A stretch of DNA of 64,000 nucleotides from Dentipellis sp. KUC8613 (lineage: Eukaryota > Basidiomycota > Agaricomycetes > Russulales > Hericiaceae), in assembly GCA_002286715.1 (NCBI GenBank), contig NSJX01000016.1, positions 8,414 to 72,413 of the forward strand, in the 5' to 3' direction. Within the stretch, counting starts at the first letter, position 1; each line of letters opens with the position of its first letter. This document shows, one piece after another, positions 30,847-43,563 of the stretch. The notes beneath the pieces were generated by a model. It did no database searches, was not told where the DNA came from, and saw nothing but the letters and a program-made list of their open reading frames with translations. The position numbers and the translations under genes are program-made.

Positions 30847-33184
30847 CTATTGAAGCCGAGCATCAAATTGCATACTCATGGTAACAGCTGCTGTTGGCTT
30901 TGCTACTTGTCCTTTGTAAGCTGGCGCAAACTCGAAGTGGAATATTAAGGCACTTAAATTTGTCAACGGCAATGTGAGTTGATTACTGTGAACGGGTGAA
31001 ATAGTGACACGAACGCTATCACTGCCTTCATTTCAGAAATACTCATTGTCTTTCCAATGCATCCATGAGGGCCAGTGATGAAAGATAAGAAGGAATATGT
31101 TGGATTATACTTCTCCGGCAGATTAAGCCAACGTTCTGGATAGAAGTCTTCAGCATTTTCGCCCCATACTTCCTTCCATGTATTGACGACGCGAATCTGA
31201 TAATCCAGCGGGACATGTCAGATGTCAACACTTCTTTGAGGTGTATGACCTAGTTTGCGATACAACATACCGGGATATAGAACAGAGTTCCTTTCGGAAC
31301 CCACACGCCGTCCACCCAGTCGCTTTTTGCAGCAATCCGAAATGTCATTGGAACAGGCGGCAATAACCTTAAGCTCTCCATCCTTTAGGTGACCAACTAT
31401 TAAGATCCCAACCAATCGAGGACTAGAAGAGACAGAACTCACACAACACACTCAAGTGTCTTCAACTCTTTTAGGGTCCGATATCCTGGTCTCGTGTTTG
31501 TCGCGAAAACAGCGGTGACCTCCTCACGCAACTTGCTCTGGACCCGGATGTCGTTGGCTAGCAACCAGAGTGTCTGAAATATAAGTGAGAATGAGAACAA
31601 GAATATGTGATGTTCAGCACTAAATGAATGTACCCAAGATATCCCTGATGCAGTTGTCTCGTGCCCAGCACCGAGGAATGTCAGCTAATTCCAGGTTGAA
31701 CCGAGGTCCATTCATGAGAAAAGACAAAGTCGACAAACCACTTGTTCTACTAGTGCACCATCGCTCAATTTATATTCGCCTTTCTCGCCCCCTTTCCTCG
31801 CCCGGACTAAAAGAGACATGATGTCCTTCTTTGCAGCGATATCTTCCACGTCCACGGCCATATCTGCCATTTTCTCAGAAAGCATTCTTTTGGCTATGTT
31901 CCTGATTCGATGGGTGCGGTCTATGAGCGTGGTTCCCATCGCTGGTGCGGTATCAGACGAGACGTTCTCCAATCAAACATATGCTTCGACGGAACATACC
32001 AAGAGGTTTCCAGATCTGTAGCCAGTGCCTATATTTATATCCCAAATCGGAGCAGAAAAGCCACGGTAAACCAGGGGTAGACACGAAAGCGGCGAACAGC
32101 GCTAAATTGGAGCCTGCAGAAGAAGTAAATTAATAATGCTTTAAGCATGTTGCTAATCGATTTACCTGTTTGAAGGTTCAGAAGCTGCTCGTATGCTTCT
32201 GTCAACTCGTTGTGCGGGTCTCGCAAAGAGTTGGAGTGGTATCCAAAAGCGGTGTCGCAAATAATGTCAAGAGTGACCTTGCTTGCTTTACAGCACCACG
32301 AGTATCAGATGATACGAGTTTCAACAATGTCGGAATGAGTACTCACCCCATTCGTACATGTGCATAGCCTTCCCTTCAGGAGCAACTGCTTGTTTGACTT
32401 GCGAATATAGTATGTCAATGAGGCTTCAATGGGCATTTCAGTCGAGGGCCCTAGCACTAGCCGACACTTTCGAAAGCATAGGGACACCCACATTTCAATT
32501 GAATCGTAATACATGTCCGTCTCTGAGTTATAACAATTGATCATTCGTTACTCATCTTCAGAGAAAAGGAATCACATACGAGCCATCAAGTTCGGTATTG
32601 AAAAGGCAGGGTTCATGGCCCTTCGCATTTGCTTATGTTCATTTCCAGTGACAGTCAGCAAACCATATCCCGCGACGATACCAAGAATATTTTTCAGGAA
32701 GCTTGGCTATTTAATGCATACATCAGCTACTCGCTGGAGGAGAAGGAGTGAGGCTTGCCCTTGGGTACTCCATCCAGTCCGAAACCAGCACCTTGTGCAT
32801 CGCTTCCGGACTCAGAAGCATCACGCGCTCGATACCGACAGGACCAACAGCGCGGACGGCAGGACCATACTGCTTTACCCAATCTCTTTGAAGCATGCCC
32901 GCTTCGGACTGAATAATGTTGAGGAATTGTCCAGTTATGACACTTCCCAACGGCGGCCCGGGAACATGCCGGAGGGGAGAGAGATATCGTGGATAGAGTA
33001 CCACACGATAAATCAGCCACGATAGGACATAGGCTGATAGAGAACGACGCAATTCAAAGTATGTCAAGTCCACGCCGGTAAGTAGAGCGGGCAACATACC
33101 AAGAAGAGCAAGGCCAACGTATTGGAGCATCAGAACCCAGGACAGACAGGCACTCGCATCTGTGAAAAACGTCCAAGTAGGCAT
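30847..33184 (-). CDS. Cytochrome P450 monooxygenase
   Basis: ER-anchored heme monooxygenase with many exons. The N-terminus is a hydrophobic anchor (about residues 10-35 plus AYVLSWLIYRVVLYPR) followed by the proline hinge HVPGPPLGS. Later exons read SFLKNILGIVAGYGLLTVTG, NEHKQMRRAMNPAFS and VTLDIICDTAFGY. The I-helix is FLGAGHETTASGISW and the ExxR is MESLRLLPPVP. The heme loop is SFITGPHGCIGKTMS, with His in place of the usual Arg, which is common in basidiomycete P450s. An intron after MKAVIA restores ALIFHFEFAPAYKG, and the stop is at 30847. The first intron (32707-32758) has a GC donor. All signature motifs are present, so the gene is probably functional. The reaction is unknown. Confidence 0.88.
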
Positions 33185-33770
33185 CGCGTACTAAAATCTT
33201 GCCCGTGTTGCGGCAGGAGCAGCGACGAAGAGTAAGGGGGTTCGCAGCCTGGCAGGCCTGCAGTTATAGGTCAGATGAAAGACCACAACAGTTGCCCGTG
33301 ATTTCGCTTCCGTAACCCCATATAACACCCGAACTTGATGATGAGCGCGGGACGATCAGCAGGTTGATTCGTATCCGGTCGCATGACTGCTGTCACTGCG
33401 AACGAAAGAGCAAATTCACTTATCAACACGGCCACAATCAGAGGGTGGAGCACCGTTAGTCTTCGTGGTCGATCAAACGACAAGCTCAGCTGCTCAAGCT
33501 CTCAAGTGCGGGCGAACCTACCAGTTTCATCAAAGTCAATACCTCTGAAAGTTAGCCATGTGCATGGAGGGCGAAAAGCAGTAAGCACGTGTACGATGGC
33601 AATTATCTGCTACTCTAAACCGCAAGGGTATAAATAATGTAGACGAAGCTCGACAGTGTCTGTTGTACATGAAGTGTTTGTAAGGTCCATCTTCTGAATC
33701 ATCCATCCGACTGGTATGAGTTTCCTCACGCGTGCCATGTTGTACAGGCCGCGGGTCATATTACCCAGTT
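33185..33770. other. Intergenic, one hydrophobic ORF
   Basis: Between the P450 start and the SKT5 stop. A minus-strand open frame at 33271-33483 encodes a hydrophobic stretch (HPLIVAVLISEFALSFAVTA) but lacks an ATG and a family match, so it is not called as a gene. Confidence 0.4.
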
Positions 33771-36599
33771 CTACATGACTACACACTCCTTTTCCTCCAA
33801 CTTCGCGCTCTGGAAGCCCATCTCCTGGAATGTCTGCGGACCTTTCGATGGTGGTGGACGTGTCGCTGGAACCTGCGCGTGAGGCGGCGCCGGCCCAGAA
33901 GCGGAGCCCTGGGTCTGCGGTGGACGCAGAGGCGATTGAGTCCGCGGAGAGTTCGATCCTGAGCCTGGGTCGGTCAATCCGTAGCGCGGACGGTCGACAA
34001 AGGCACGCGGCGGCCCTGCATTTCCGGGCCCTTGAGACGGAGAGGGACGGCTTTGTGCAGGTGGACCCGGAGGTCCAAGGGGCTGGCCAGCTATTTCTGA
34101 GGACTTGCGAGGCTGGGGATATTGCTGACCAGGAGGAATCGCAGAGCCTACGGGACCAGGAGGAAGGATTGAAGTGGATGCAGGAACTTGCGCTGGAATA
34201 GGGCCAGCAGGGGGGTAATTGTTCTGCCCAGCAGCGCCAGCAGGAGGGTAACTGTTTTGACCAGGCCCTGGTCGATACGCAAGGGAGGCTTTACGTACAT
34301 GCGCCATGACTTGTTGCTGACCACCTCCAGACGGAGGTTGGGTAGCAGGACCCCGAGCGTCAGAACGTTGTTTAGCCTGCGTACGCTTACGGACAAGCGT
34401 CGTTTCCGTCAAGCTGTCGTGTTCTTGACGAGAAAGTGACTGCGGAGCAGGTTGAGATAATGCTGCAAGACGCTCTTGCGCATCGGTGTTGCCGTGGCCA
34501 GCCGCCTTAATATAGTTCGATAAGTACGCCAAATATAGATTTGCAAAAATAAATGAGACTCACCCGAGTATACCATTTCCTGGCTGCCTCAATATCCTTA
34601 GGACCGCCGACTCCCACCTCCATGTAATAACCCATTGCAAACTCTGCGCTTGGAAGTGATTTTTTTGCGGCCTTCTCGGCGAACGTGAAGGCGAGTGCCT
34701 CATCTTTTTCGAACGCGCCATCGGCACCGCACAGAAACCACTTGCTGAGGGCCATGTCTGCCTCAATTTCGCCTTGCTGACTGGCAAGTGAGTAATATTG
34801 TACGCTTAGGAGTGCATCGAAAGGGAAAGGTGGCTGTGCAAATTCATAAGCGTGGCCGAGCTTATATTGTGCCGGTGCGAAGTTGAGATAGGCCGCGCGC
34901 TCGAGGTGGCGTCGAGCTTCTCCTTCGCGCGTTCCACCAGGGGGCAGGAAGGGCGCGAAAAGGTGAGGCGACACATTCACATGGGAAAATTCGGATAGCA
35001 GAAGCAGACCGAAGACGTAGGCAGGCTGCGGAACTTCGACGGTTGCAAGTGTCGCCGCGCGGTGAAGGAGAGGGAGAGCCGTCTCGGCATTGGCAGGTTG
35101 ATTCAGCTGACCCATAAGGTGTGCCATCCCCATGCGCTGTACCCGCCGGTATCCATTAGCTTCTCCAATCACACAGAAAATAACAGGAACTGACATAGAG
35201 GCAACTCTCATTGTTAGCCTTCACACCGCGCTCAAAGCACTCCTTCGCATGCGAGAAGTCGCCAAAGTTTTCGTAATCACGTCCGAGGCGGAACCACGCT
35301 GCGTGGATGCCCGCGCGCGCAGAACGCTCATAGTCACGGAAGGCGGTGCGAGGATTGTGGGGAACAACCTGCGGATACGCGCCAGTCGCAGCAAAGGATG
35401 CACGCATAAAAATAGCTTCCGCGACGTGGGGCGGTAATGGGTTTGGGACAGGTTCCGGGCTGGAAAGCTGCATGATTAAGGGCGCCGCAACTTGTGCAAG
35501 ACGCTGCAACTGCGGGTCCGCGATCTCAACTGGTCCGGGCGGCGGAGTATCTGTAGCTCCAGCGGCAGACGCAGCCGAGTGAGACGCTTGCATACGATCC
35601 ACAAGGGCAAAGACGTCACGACACCAAGCAACCTTAGGCGCGGGGCTGCTGTTTGGGTTTTGTATAGAGGGCAACGCAGCTGTGAGAGAAGCGATGGTAG
35701 GAAGTGGAGCTGTGAGAGATGGAGGACCGGTGGTAGGATCGGTGGCCTTGCGAACGGGAGTGGAAAGGGAAAGAGAAGCCATAGCCGGCTCAAGAACGTC
35801 GCCGCTGGACATAGGGCGGGTAGGAAGGCGGGAAGGTTGGGACGAAGGATAAGCCTGGGATTGGGGACGAGTCTGCGAGGGTGGGTATGACGAGGGTGGG
35901 TACGACTGCTGCTGAGTGAGTGGGTGCAGTGGCTGCTGGTGAGGGTACGGCTGCTGCTGCTGAAGAGGAGGAGGGTATGGCTGCTGAGGAGGAGAATAAG
36001 GCTGCTGAGGGGGAAGATACGACGGCTGGGCAATAGGTTGGTAAGAAGGATAAGTGGTCTGAGGACCGGCGGAAGGGAAACCGTTGGGCGGGGGTGGAGG
36101 TTGTGAAGAGATAGTAGGAGGTGAAGAGGACTGTGGGAGTGACCACGGGCTCCAGGAAGAACCCTGAGGAGGTGGAAGCGGTGAAGCACCGCGAGAAGCG
36201 TCGGGATAAGCGAAACCGGGCGTAATATTTACAGCAGCACCGGGCGGCCTGTAGTAATCAGAGGAGATTCCTGGGTCTGGGGTAGGTAATGCGCCTGCGA
36301 CCTGGGCATCGAGGGAGCGGGCCATCTGTAGCAATTGCGGAACGGGCGGAGATGGCGTCGGTCAAGACTGGAAGGACTGGAAAGTGAGACGTAATGTAAC
36401 GTACATCGGCAGGGAGATCGGGGTTCAGCTTGTGCGGCTTGGGTGCAACAAGAGGATCCTCGAAGTGCGGAGGTGAAAAGTGGGAATCGGACTGGCGAGG
36501 AGCGGTAAAGTCGGGAGGAAGGGGAGGTATGGGAGGAGGAAGAGAGTTGTGAGCTTGTTCTACAGGTCGTGGGGGTACAAGAGGCGGATTTGTAGCCAT
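33771..36599 (-). CDS. SEL1-repeat chitin synthase activator SKT5/CHS4-like
   Basis: Activator and localiser of chitin synthase at the bud neck or septum. The N-terminal half is Pro/Gln/Ser-rich (several QPYPPPQQP-like tracts). SEL1 repeats begin around AFRDYERSARAGIHAAWFRL and continue through ECFERGVKANNESC, MGMAHLMGQLNQPANAETAL, RRHLERAAYLNFAPAQYKLG, FTFAEKAAKKSLPSAEFAMG and IEAARKWYTRAAGHGNTDAQ. The C-terminal ~200 residues are again Pro/Gly-rich and end CVVM, a farnesylation-type CaaX box as in yeast Chs4/Skt5. At least three introns. The start at 36599 (MATNPPLVPPRPVEQ) is the first ATG in frame. Confidence 0.87.
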
Positions 36600-37314
36600 G
36601 GGGAGGTAGGGTGCACTAGGAATCGATCGTTGCCCACAAAGTCTCACTTAAGCTCTTCTTTTATTGCTCATAATCCCGTCCTGTGCTGTCCCACGGACCG
36701 CCCGTCAGTTAACTAGCACCGCTCTTCCTGATCCTTTCTAACCGACACCCCCGTCCTGCGTCCCATAGTCCTGTGCTGACCTGACCGCTCAAGCTCAATG
36801 AGCCGGCCCTCGTTTTCCGCAGTTGCCCCCTGCACCTAAAATCCGCATCCCGTCGAAAATAGCACTTCGTTGCAACGTCGACTGACATCACCCGCCGCCC
36901 ATGTTGATGCATTTTCCCGCGCCTAGCGGTGCTGACGACGTGGTCTCAGATCGTTCGTGATCTCTGTTCAGATTTTGTCAGATATCGTTACTTAGCAGTT
37001 GACTTGCCTGTGCGGCCCGCAGTCTTCGTAATTACGCCAAGAGAATTCATAAAGTACTCAGTGCTCAGCGCTAGCGCTGCGATCGGTTCTAATCCCGCAA
37101 CGGGCTTAACGAACTGCTTTGCCCAGGCGGAAGTACTCGAATGCACAGATGTCGTTGCATCACTGAAAAGTCACTTGGTGACGGTGTCAAAGCTAACAAG
37201 GGTATGTCATTCCACTCACTAGAAGATATAAACATACAGCTGCAGTACATGACAAATACAAGGGTTGCCTCCAAGTCGCAAGCGACCGTCCACGTTGCTG
37301 CTACGTGATATCAT
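36600..37314. other. Intergenic, nothing recognised
   Basis: About 715 bp between the SKT5 start and the CHK1 stop, both minus strand. It holds only unsupported ORFs (for example 36929-37222 plus strand). Confidence 0.4.
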
Positions 37315-39258
37315 CTACTTTCGGAGGACGTAAGGATCCACCTCAGGAGAGCATACCAATGCTTTCCACAACCGTCTCCACGACATAGGATCCCCCTTCG
37401 GACAGGTAAGCATTGGCCAATAGTGCGATGAATTGTACATACTTCATCTCGCTTCATGACACAGAAACTGTCTTGGCTTGCTCTGTTGGCGTCTGAAAAT
37501 GGTTCAATCTCGACCCACCCCTTAAACATGACTTTTCGATTGTCAACCCCACCGACTCGGCAAACCAACTTTCCACTGTCTCTGCCGTTCCCACCACTCG
37601 ATGCCCCAAGCTTGTACTTGATACCAAGAGTATCGAGCGCCTGTCCGATGAGAGGGAGTAGTTTTGACGGAGGCACAGATGCATAAAATCGGGTGAGGGC
37701 AGGATTGTACCGTGTTCCATGCTGAGTTTGGGACTGGATTTGAGACGATGTTGAGTTCTCTTATTACACGTGCACGCGTAGGGCACATACGAAAAGAAGT
37801 AATTTTTGCGTAAACTGTGACCCATGCGTGGCAGAGAACATAGGATCGTCCTCGTTTTGTTTCGTGCTGAGAAGAAGTACATGATGAGAATCGTCATCCG
37901 ACGAAGATAAGCCGTTACACGACGCACGGAGATCCAAGTGTCGGGTTGGCAATGGCAAGGTCACCGGAGTCACGAATCTGTTGAGTGAGCTGTTCCGCAA
38001 GAGCCTCTGGTCCACGATTGACAAGTTGGCTCGGTCTGCCGGGCGCCAATTAGAATAAAAGAAAGCATGCACGGGACTTCAGCCCACCTAATGACCCAGG
38101 GATGCCCACGTGCCTCTTGAAGGCTCATACGGGTCGTAGGATCAATGTCCAGAAGGCGAATGATAATTGACAGGCAGCCACTCCCAATGCGATTCCATGG
38201 CTCGTCATCAAAAATCTCCTTGCTCAAGTATCGCCTGTACTCGTAGCTGCGACTTGTCGGCTCGTCCCAGGGAGTATCTGCCCCATCGGATCAACAATTT
38301 TACTAAATGTGACCGCACCAACGCACTTACTTCCTGCAAGCATCGTGAAGAGAATAACACCCACACCCCAGACATCTATGGGCTCGGCTTGATATGCGGA
38401 TGAGCCAGCCAACTGCAATACAGATGAGTTTCTGGAAAAATGACGAATATAATGGGTATCACCTCCGGAGCAACGTATGGAAGACTTCCGCAACGCTCGG
38501 TTAGCATGCGTGTCCTGCCCGTTTCTTTGAGCTTATACACGGAGCATAGGCCAAAGTCCGATATTTTCAAGACACCTGCGGCATCGAGAAGCAGGTTCTC
38601 CGGCTTCAGATCACGATGACAGACGCCCTCGCCATGGATATAACTCTGCAGTCCAATTAGTCGACCGAGCCTAGTTACGGTAACGCGTCCTTACGAGGCC
38701 GTCCAGAAGCTGGAGGAAGTAATAGTGTGCAATGTCCTCCCCGACACCTATATCCGGCGCTGCCAAGAGGTTTGCTTCAGTAGTGGGCGGCAGGTGATAT
38801 AATCTGCCCACCTATCTTGTCGAAGAGATCTCCACCAGCGGCGAACTCCAACAGCATGTAGATGGCAGGGTAATAAGGTGAGCCTGAGTTTGGTTCCACG
38901 ATGACCGCATTGATGAACTCAAGAACATGCTTGAACTTCAATGCAGCATGCACGCGCATTTCTTTATCCAGCGTCTTGCGTTCTACCTGAGTGGTGTCTT
39001 TTGTCAGAGCCACCATTTTGCAAGCAGCGACACGATAATCTTCAACATGTACGGCTTGAAAGACGCTTCATGGTGAGACTTGGGATATCAAAATACTGTC
39101 TACGCACCAGACTGCAGCGTGCGTACCTAGAGAAACCTCCGCCACCCACTTGCTGGATCAGTCGATAGCCTGAGATCATTCAGGATAATGTCATTCAAGC
39201 TATTTGTCAAGGTCAATATGTCACGCCTACCTGCAACCTTGGGATACTTGAGCGACAT
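37315..39258 (-). CDS. CHK1: Checkpoint kinase CHK1
   Basis: Ser/Thr kinase of the DNA-damage and replication checkpoint in the nucleus, activated by ATR/Rad3. The first three exons are tiny: [10 protein letters not shown], then [13 protein letters not shown], then [20 protein letters not shown]. They supply the Gly-rich loop and the catalytic Lys. The hinge is [16 protein letters not shown], the catalytic loop [15 protein letters not shown], and the activation segment [16 protein letters not shown] then [10 protein letters not shown]. After [10 protein letters not shown] a linker carries [14 protein letters not shown] and [19 protein letters not shown]. The KA1-like C-terminal domain reads [32 protein letters not shown] and [12 protein letters not shown]. 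The stop is at 37315 after DPYVLRK. The gene has many short exons. Confidence 0.92.
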
Positions 39259-40874
39259 AGGGAAGATTGTGTGGTGTGTTGACCAAATGTCTGAGTCGCG
39301 AACTGAGTTGCATGATCGAGACGCGCTCTGTCACGGCGCACGTGATCGTCTAAAATATCTGGTTCACTGACTCCAGAACTCCAGGACTCCAGGACCAGAC
39401 TTTCAATCAAGAAACGACTATCTTCTTTATCGAGGTCAGCAACGGAGACTAAATTTCATCGTAGCGGCGCTATTGCGCCAGTTCCTGACTCTCTGAAAAC
39501 AAACCACACAAGAAGGATAGAAATTCTCCACTGCACGGAGATGGATTAATGACATGTCAGCATCCCTCCTCAAGGCCAATGAAATCACTACATGTCTCAG
39601 CTGCTCTCAATCATTGAATTTCGAGCTGTTCATGATTCTCAATATGTGCATCATAATATATGAGCAACAGCCAAAGGTGACAGTCGACTCGTATGGCAAG
39701 CAGTTCACGCAGGGTGGCAGGCAACAATTGATTACACAGTGTAGTGTGCAGAACGACCCTGCGGAGGCGGAAGAGGAGCTTTGTGGCAAGTGCAGGGCAA
39801 GTACTGTTTACAGGTGGTGCTAGAGTCTCTCAAGGACATACCCCGGATGATTTGTCAATTTTGTGTTCCAATGATTGCATAAAATTTGCTTGCTTCACAC
39901 GCATAATTTGTATTCCAACAGTCTCCTTACATGTCACATTGCAGAGAAGCCTGGTTCCCAACATGTTCAGCCATGATAGTTGGTCACACAGCTGAACCAA
40001 CGGTTTGAAGCTCCCGGATACAAGCAGCTGTTGCTAACTGTGGAGTCTAACCTCATGAGTGACTTGGCATAAAATGCAGCTGGAATTACTTCTCAATTTC
40101 CTGATCTCAGACTTGTTCTTATACAACTCGCAGGATGGGACCGCATGCGAGCTCTCCAAACCGTCTCTGACAGTGACAGTACCAAAAAGGGGCATGTAAC
40201 ACAACCCGCGCTGTACACACGTGCTAAACCACGTGCCATCACAGCCGTGGACAAATCGATAGTAGGCCGCTTCGCGACAAATCATTGCGCATGAGGAATT
40301 AAAATTTTAGGTCGGAGTTGATCAGTGCCGAGGTTCCGACAGTGGCAAATGTGGCGACGGTGGCGTTGCTCTTGCCATCCACCGCTACTTGATCAAATCT
40401 CCGCATAAATATTGAAAGTCCCCTGTGCGGTGATCTCGTCAGAAGCGGCCTATCAATTTGTAAACGGCTGCAATGCGAACAACCCGAGGACAGAAGCCCT
40501 CCTCTCTCCGAGAGTCCGGTCGGACATCCAGTCCCTGCAAGTGAAGAGGGCCGTCTCCACACGCACTCAAGCATGCGCAGTTGGAATAAAACTAATGATT
40601 GCTGACCGAGACGGTAAGGGTGGCACATTGCCGATGATCATTGTAGCCACTGTCCAGAATAAACATAGAATTCCGCGAGCTTGGTAAGATTCATGACACG
40701 TCATAAGATAAAAGGTGTTCGTGAAATAAGGCAAGCATGTATACACAAAGAGGTATTTGCCGAGACCAAAAAAGAGTGGGACAAACCGACGAGACGAAGG
40801 ATTAGGGAAGTAATCGTAAACAAAAGGGTCGGGGGTTGGGTTGCCAATGTCAGGCATAAGGGACAGTGTTCCAA
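39259..40874. other. 1.6-kb gene-free region
   Basis: Between CHK1 and the FHA gene. No supported coding sequence. Short ORFs such as 39554-39823 lack composition or motif support. It contains the imperfect hairpin at 40241-40471. Confidence 0.45.
40241..40471. repeat. Imperfect ~60-bp inverted repeat (MITE-like hairpin)
   Basis: The arm 40241-40300 (ACAGCCGTGGACAAATCGAT onward) is found inverted at 40415-40471 (…AGAAGCGGCCTATCAATTTG…). The best-conserved core is GAAGCGGCCTA with its complement TAGGCCGCTTC. The loop is about 115 bp. No target duplication was identified. Confidence 0.5.
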
Positions 40875-43427
40875 TCATTCTGCTTTGACTCGGTAAAGCA
40901 CTGCAGCAGCAGCCACACTAAGAACGATGAACCCGATCGACATTTGTGTGATGTGATGTCCGCCTGATGCCTGTAGATGATGAGTTCATAGTATACACCA
41001 AGAGTACAGAGAACGTACCTGGTTCAAAAATTGTTCCTTCGCGTGAGTGACGTAGTTCGCAGGTTGGCTGTACATGGAATCGCCTTCCGTGGTCATTGTC
41101 GCCGAGGATCCGGTTGATGATTTGCGCACAGACGACTCTGGCGTAATCGGATAGTGACTTGGCATTACGGGACGGTCTGTGCTAAGATCCGCACCTTTCC
41201 CAAGTCCAAGTCGAACGGCAGAGTCCATATCATCTGGCATCCACGGAGAGCGTGGCCTTGATCTCGGAGATGACGACGGGAGAGCAGGGACAGAAACATC
41301 CAAAAGCGTTGCGCTCTCCGAGGAGCTCGCATACTCGCCATCGGGATCCTTGGAATCAATTGACCGTGACCGTGACCGCCCGCGCGACGACGCGGAGCGT
41401 TTGCGCCTATGTCTTTGCTTTCCCGAATCAGAAGACAGGCTGCGAGGACTAGGCGGGGTCACAAGTCCCCCACCAGTCCTTGCATTTCCATTAAGTTTCA
41501 AAGAGTTATGGTGTTGAAACTGTTGCTGTTGTTGCTGAAGGTTGGCCAGCCCTACGTCAAGTTTCTCCGTGGCAGCGCCTACGCTGCTTTCAACAATCCG
41601 CATCCTCGTCTCCCATTCGTCATGCGCTTTGCTAAGGCGCGTACGCTCCTGAGCCCATTCCTCTTGTACGCCGCTCCATTGGCCCTCGACACTCTTCTTC
41701 CACTCCACTATAAGCTCACTCAAGGACGCCCGTTCCTGTGTTTGTGCCCGTGACGACTGAACGAGGGACTCAAGTGTGTTGACCTTGGATTCAAGGGCAG
41801 AGATGGTGGTTTGGGCAGCATCGTGCTGTGCTTGAAGGGTTCGCGACAGCTCCAGGGCAGACTCTAGTTGGAGAGAAAGGGCATTCAGACGTTCGGTCAT
41901 CTCGCTAGGCAGGGCCCCGGAAGTGGCAGACGACTGCTCTTTGTCATGCTGCCGATCACGCGGGGGCGATGGTGAACGGGAACGAACGCTGAGATGCATC
42001 TTGCGCTCGTTGCTGTGGAAATCCTCGTCATCCATGCCGATTCCTGTTGGCTCCGGTGTTCGCGGTCGGCCAAGTTCGTCTCTTCGTCGTCTCCTTTCTT
42101 CCTCCTCTTCCTCCGCAGCTAGTTGTTCCTCATCCTCTTCTTCGACCCGCTCTAGCTCATGAGGAGTGACAGTTGACACGCTATGAGCGTCATCGTCATC
42201 ATCCGCTGCGTAATCGCCATCGGAACGTCGTCGTCCTGCCCCACGCATGCTATCCAGTTCCCGCTTCTCTTCCTCCATGAGTTCTCGCAAGGAGCCAACC
42301 TCGCGCTTAATGGCTTCATGTTCGCCCAGTATGCCTTCGAGGGCGCGGATCTTGTCGACATGACTAGCCAAAGACGCCTGAGTATCTCGGAGCTGAGCCT
42401 GGAGTTCAGCTAAAGCTGATGGTGGCGCCTGGTTGCCATTGGCAGCAGGATCGGCCGGAGGTGCCTGAGGGGGGATGACGGGGGGTATAGTCTGCGGGTA
42501 AGAAGAGATATTTTGAGGCTGCTTGTGATGAGCAAAAGTCCAGTCAGCTAGCTGAAAGAAGCTCACCAGATTACCGCCGAGAGTTTCGTGGATTTCGGTC
42601 ATGGCTCCAGTTAGCGAATTGAGTTCGGCGCTGGTCTCACGGCTCTTCTGGAGCTCGCCTTGGAGCCTGTTGAGGATGTGGTCGAAAGTAAGGCCACTCT
42701 TTCCGGGAGCACGCATGTTGCCACCCATGCCACCCATGCCGGTCAGTCCCTGTTGCATGGTGGGTCTACGCTGAGCGGGACCGCCAGGGCCAGCCTGGGA
42801 ATTAGCGAAGCTAAAGGCGGCGTTGGAGCCGTTGCTTGCACCGGGCTGAGCTACCGGCGGATTCTGGTGTTGTTCGACACGGGCAGCCGCTTGCGCGTCC
42901 TGTTCTGTAAGGACACATAGGACGCGGGCCGCCACCTTGTGGTGAATGATGGTTTTGTTGTCCTCGCCAACAATGTCGATACCGAATTCCTTCGGAGAGT
43001 GAGCGAGGGGTAAGCTACGAAAGTAGACAAGGACGTACAACAATATCGTCGCTCTTGAGCTCGAAGGGGTCCGACTCTGCGCCCTCGAGACTGAGACGCT
43101 CGCCATTGATGAAGGTGCCGTTGGAACTCTTCACATCCTTGATGTAGATCTGGGCAGCGCGTGAGGAAGATTGGAGAGGAAAGGGCAGGCCCGACATACT
43201 TTCCCAGCCTCTTCCCAGACCTCGGCATGCTGCCTGCTGAGGACCTTGGAGTCAAAGAAGCCGTTGCGCTCGCCAGGTGCGGTCTTTGCGTTTGTCTGGC
43301 GGCCGATTTTGACGCGCTGAGAAGGAGGGAGGTGGATGTGTTTTGGAATAAAAGAGTCGTTGAGGGGGTATAGATAGAGGGCGGGGAGTGGCTGCTGGAC
43401 ATGGTTGGGAACGAAGGGGGCGGGCAT
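40875..43427 (-). CDS. FHA-domain tail-anchored protein, SLMAP/PRO45/Far10-like
   Basis: Candidate STRIPAK subunit on the nuclear envelope/ER, where family members recruit the phosphatase complex. The N-terminal FHA domain spans several exons: PSQRVKIGRQTNAKTAPGER, FDSKVLSRQHAEVWEEAGK with the SRQH phosphothreonine pocket, then VKSSNGTFINGERLS. A long coiled coil and acidic stretch follow (ALAELQAQLRDTQASL, RELMEEEKRELDSMR, a run of Glu near 42100) and an Arg/Ser-rich region. The last exon, after an intron around 40978-41022, encodes MSIGFIVLSVAAAAVLYRVK, a C-terminal membrane anchor. FHA plus coiled coil plus tail anchor is the SLMAP/PRO45 layout. The start at 43427 (MPAPFVPNHVQ) leaves 136 bp to the divergent BTB gene. 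Confidence 0.85.
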
Positions 43428-43563
43428 GGCGTCGCTCGCAGACGAGATGGTCGTCGAGAGCGGTGAGCGGACGTTGACTCTTTGCTTGCGCGGATTTGGC
43501 CCCAACCCTAACCCGAGGTGCCAATCGCCTACCTCGTCCGCCTCGCAGTCCCTCAAAGCCCTC

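Noticed and set aside
35476..36189. 237-codon Leu/Pro/Ser-rich minus-strand ORF
   Set aside because: Alternative frame within the SKT5 coding exon.
36929..37222. 97-codon plus-strand ORF
   Set aside because: No family features; sits between two minus-strand genes without splice or composition support.
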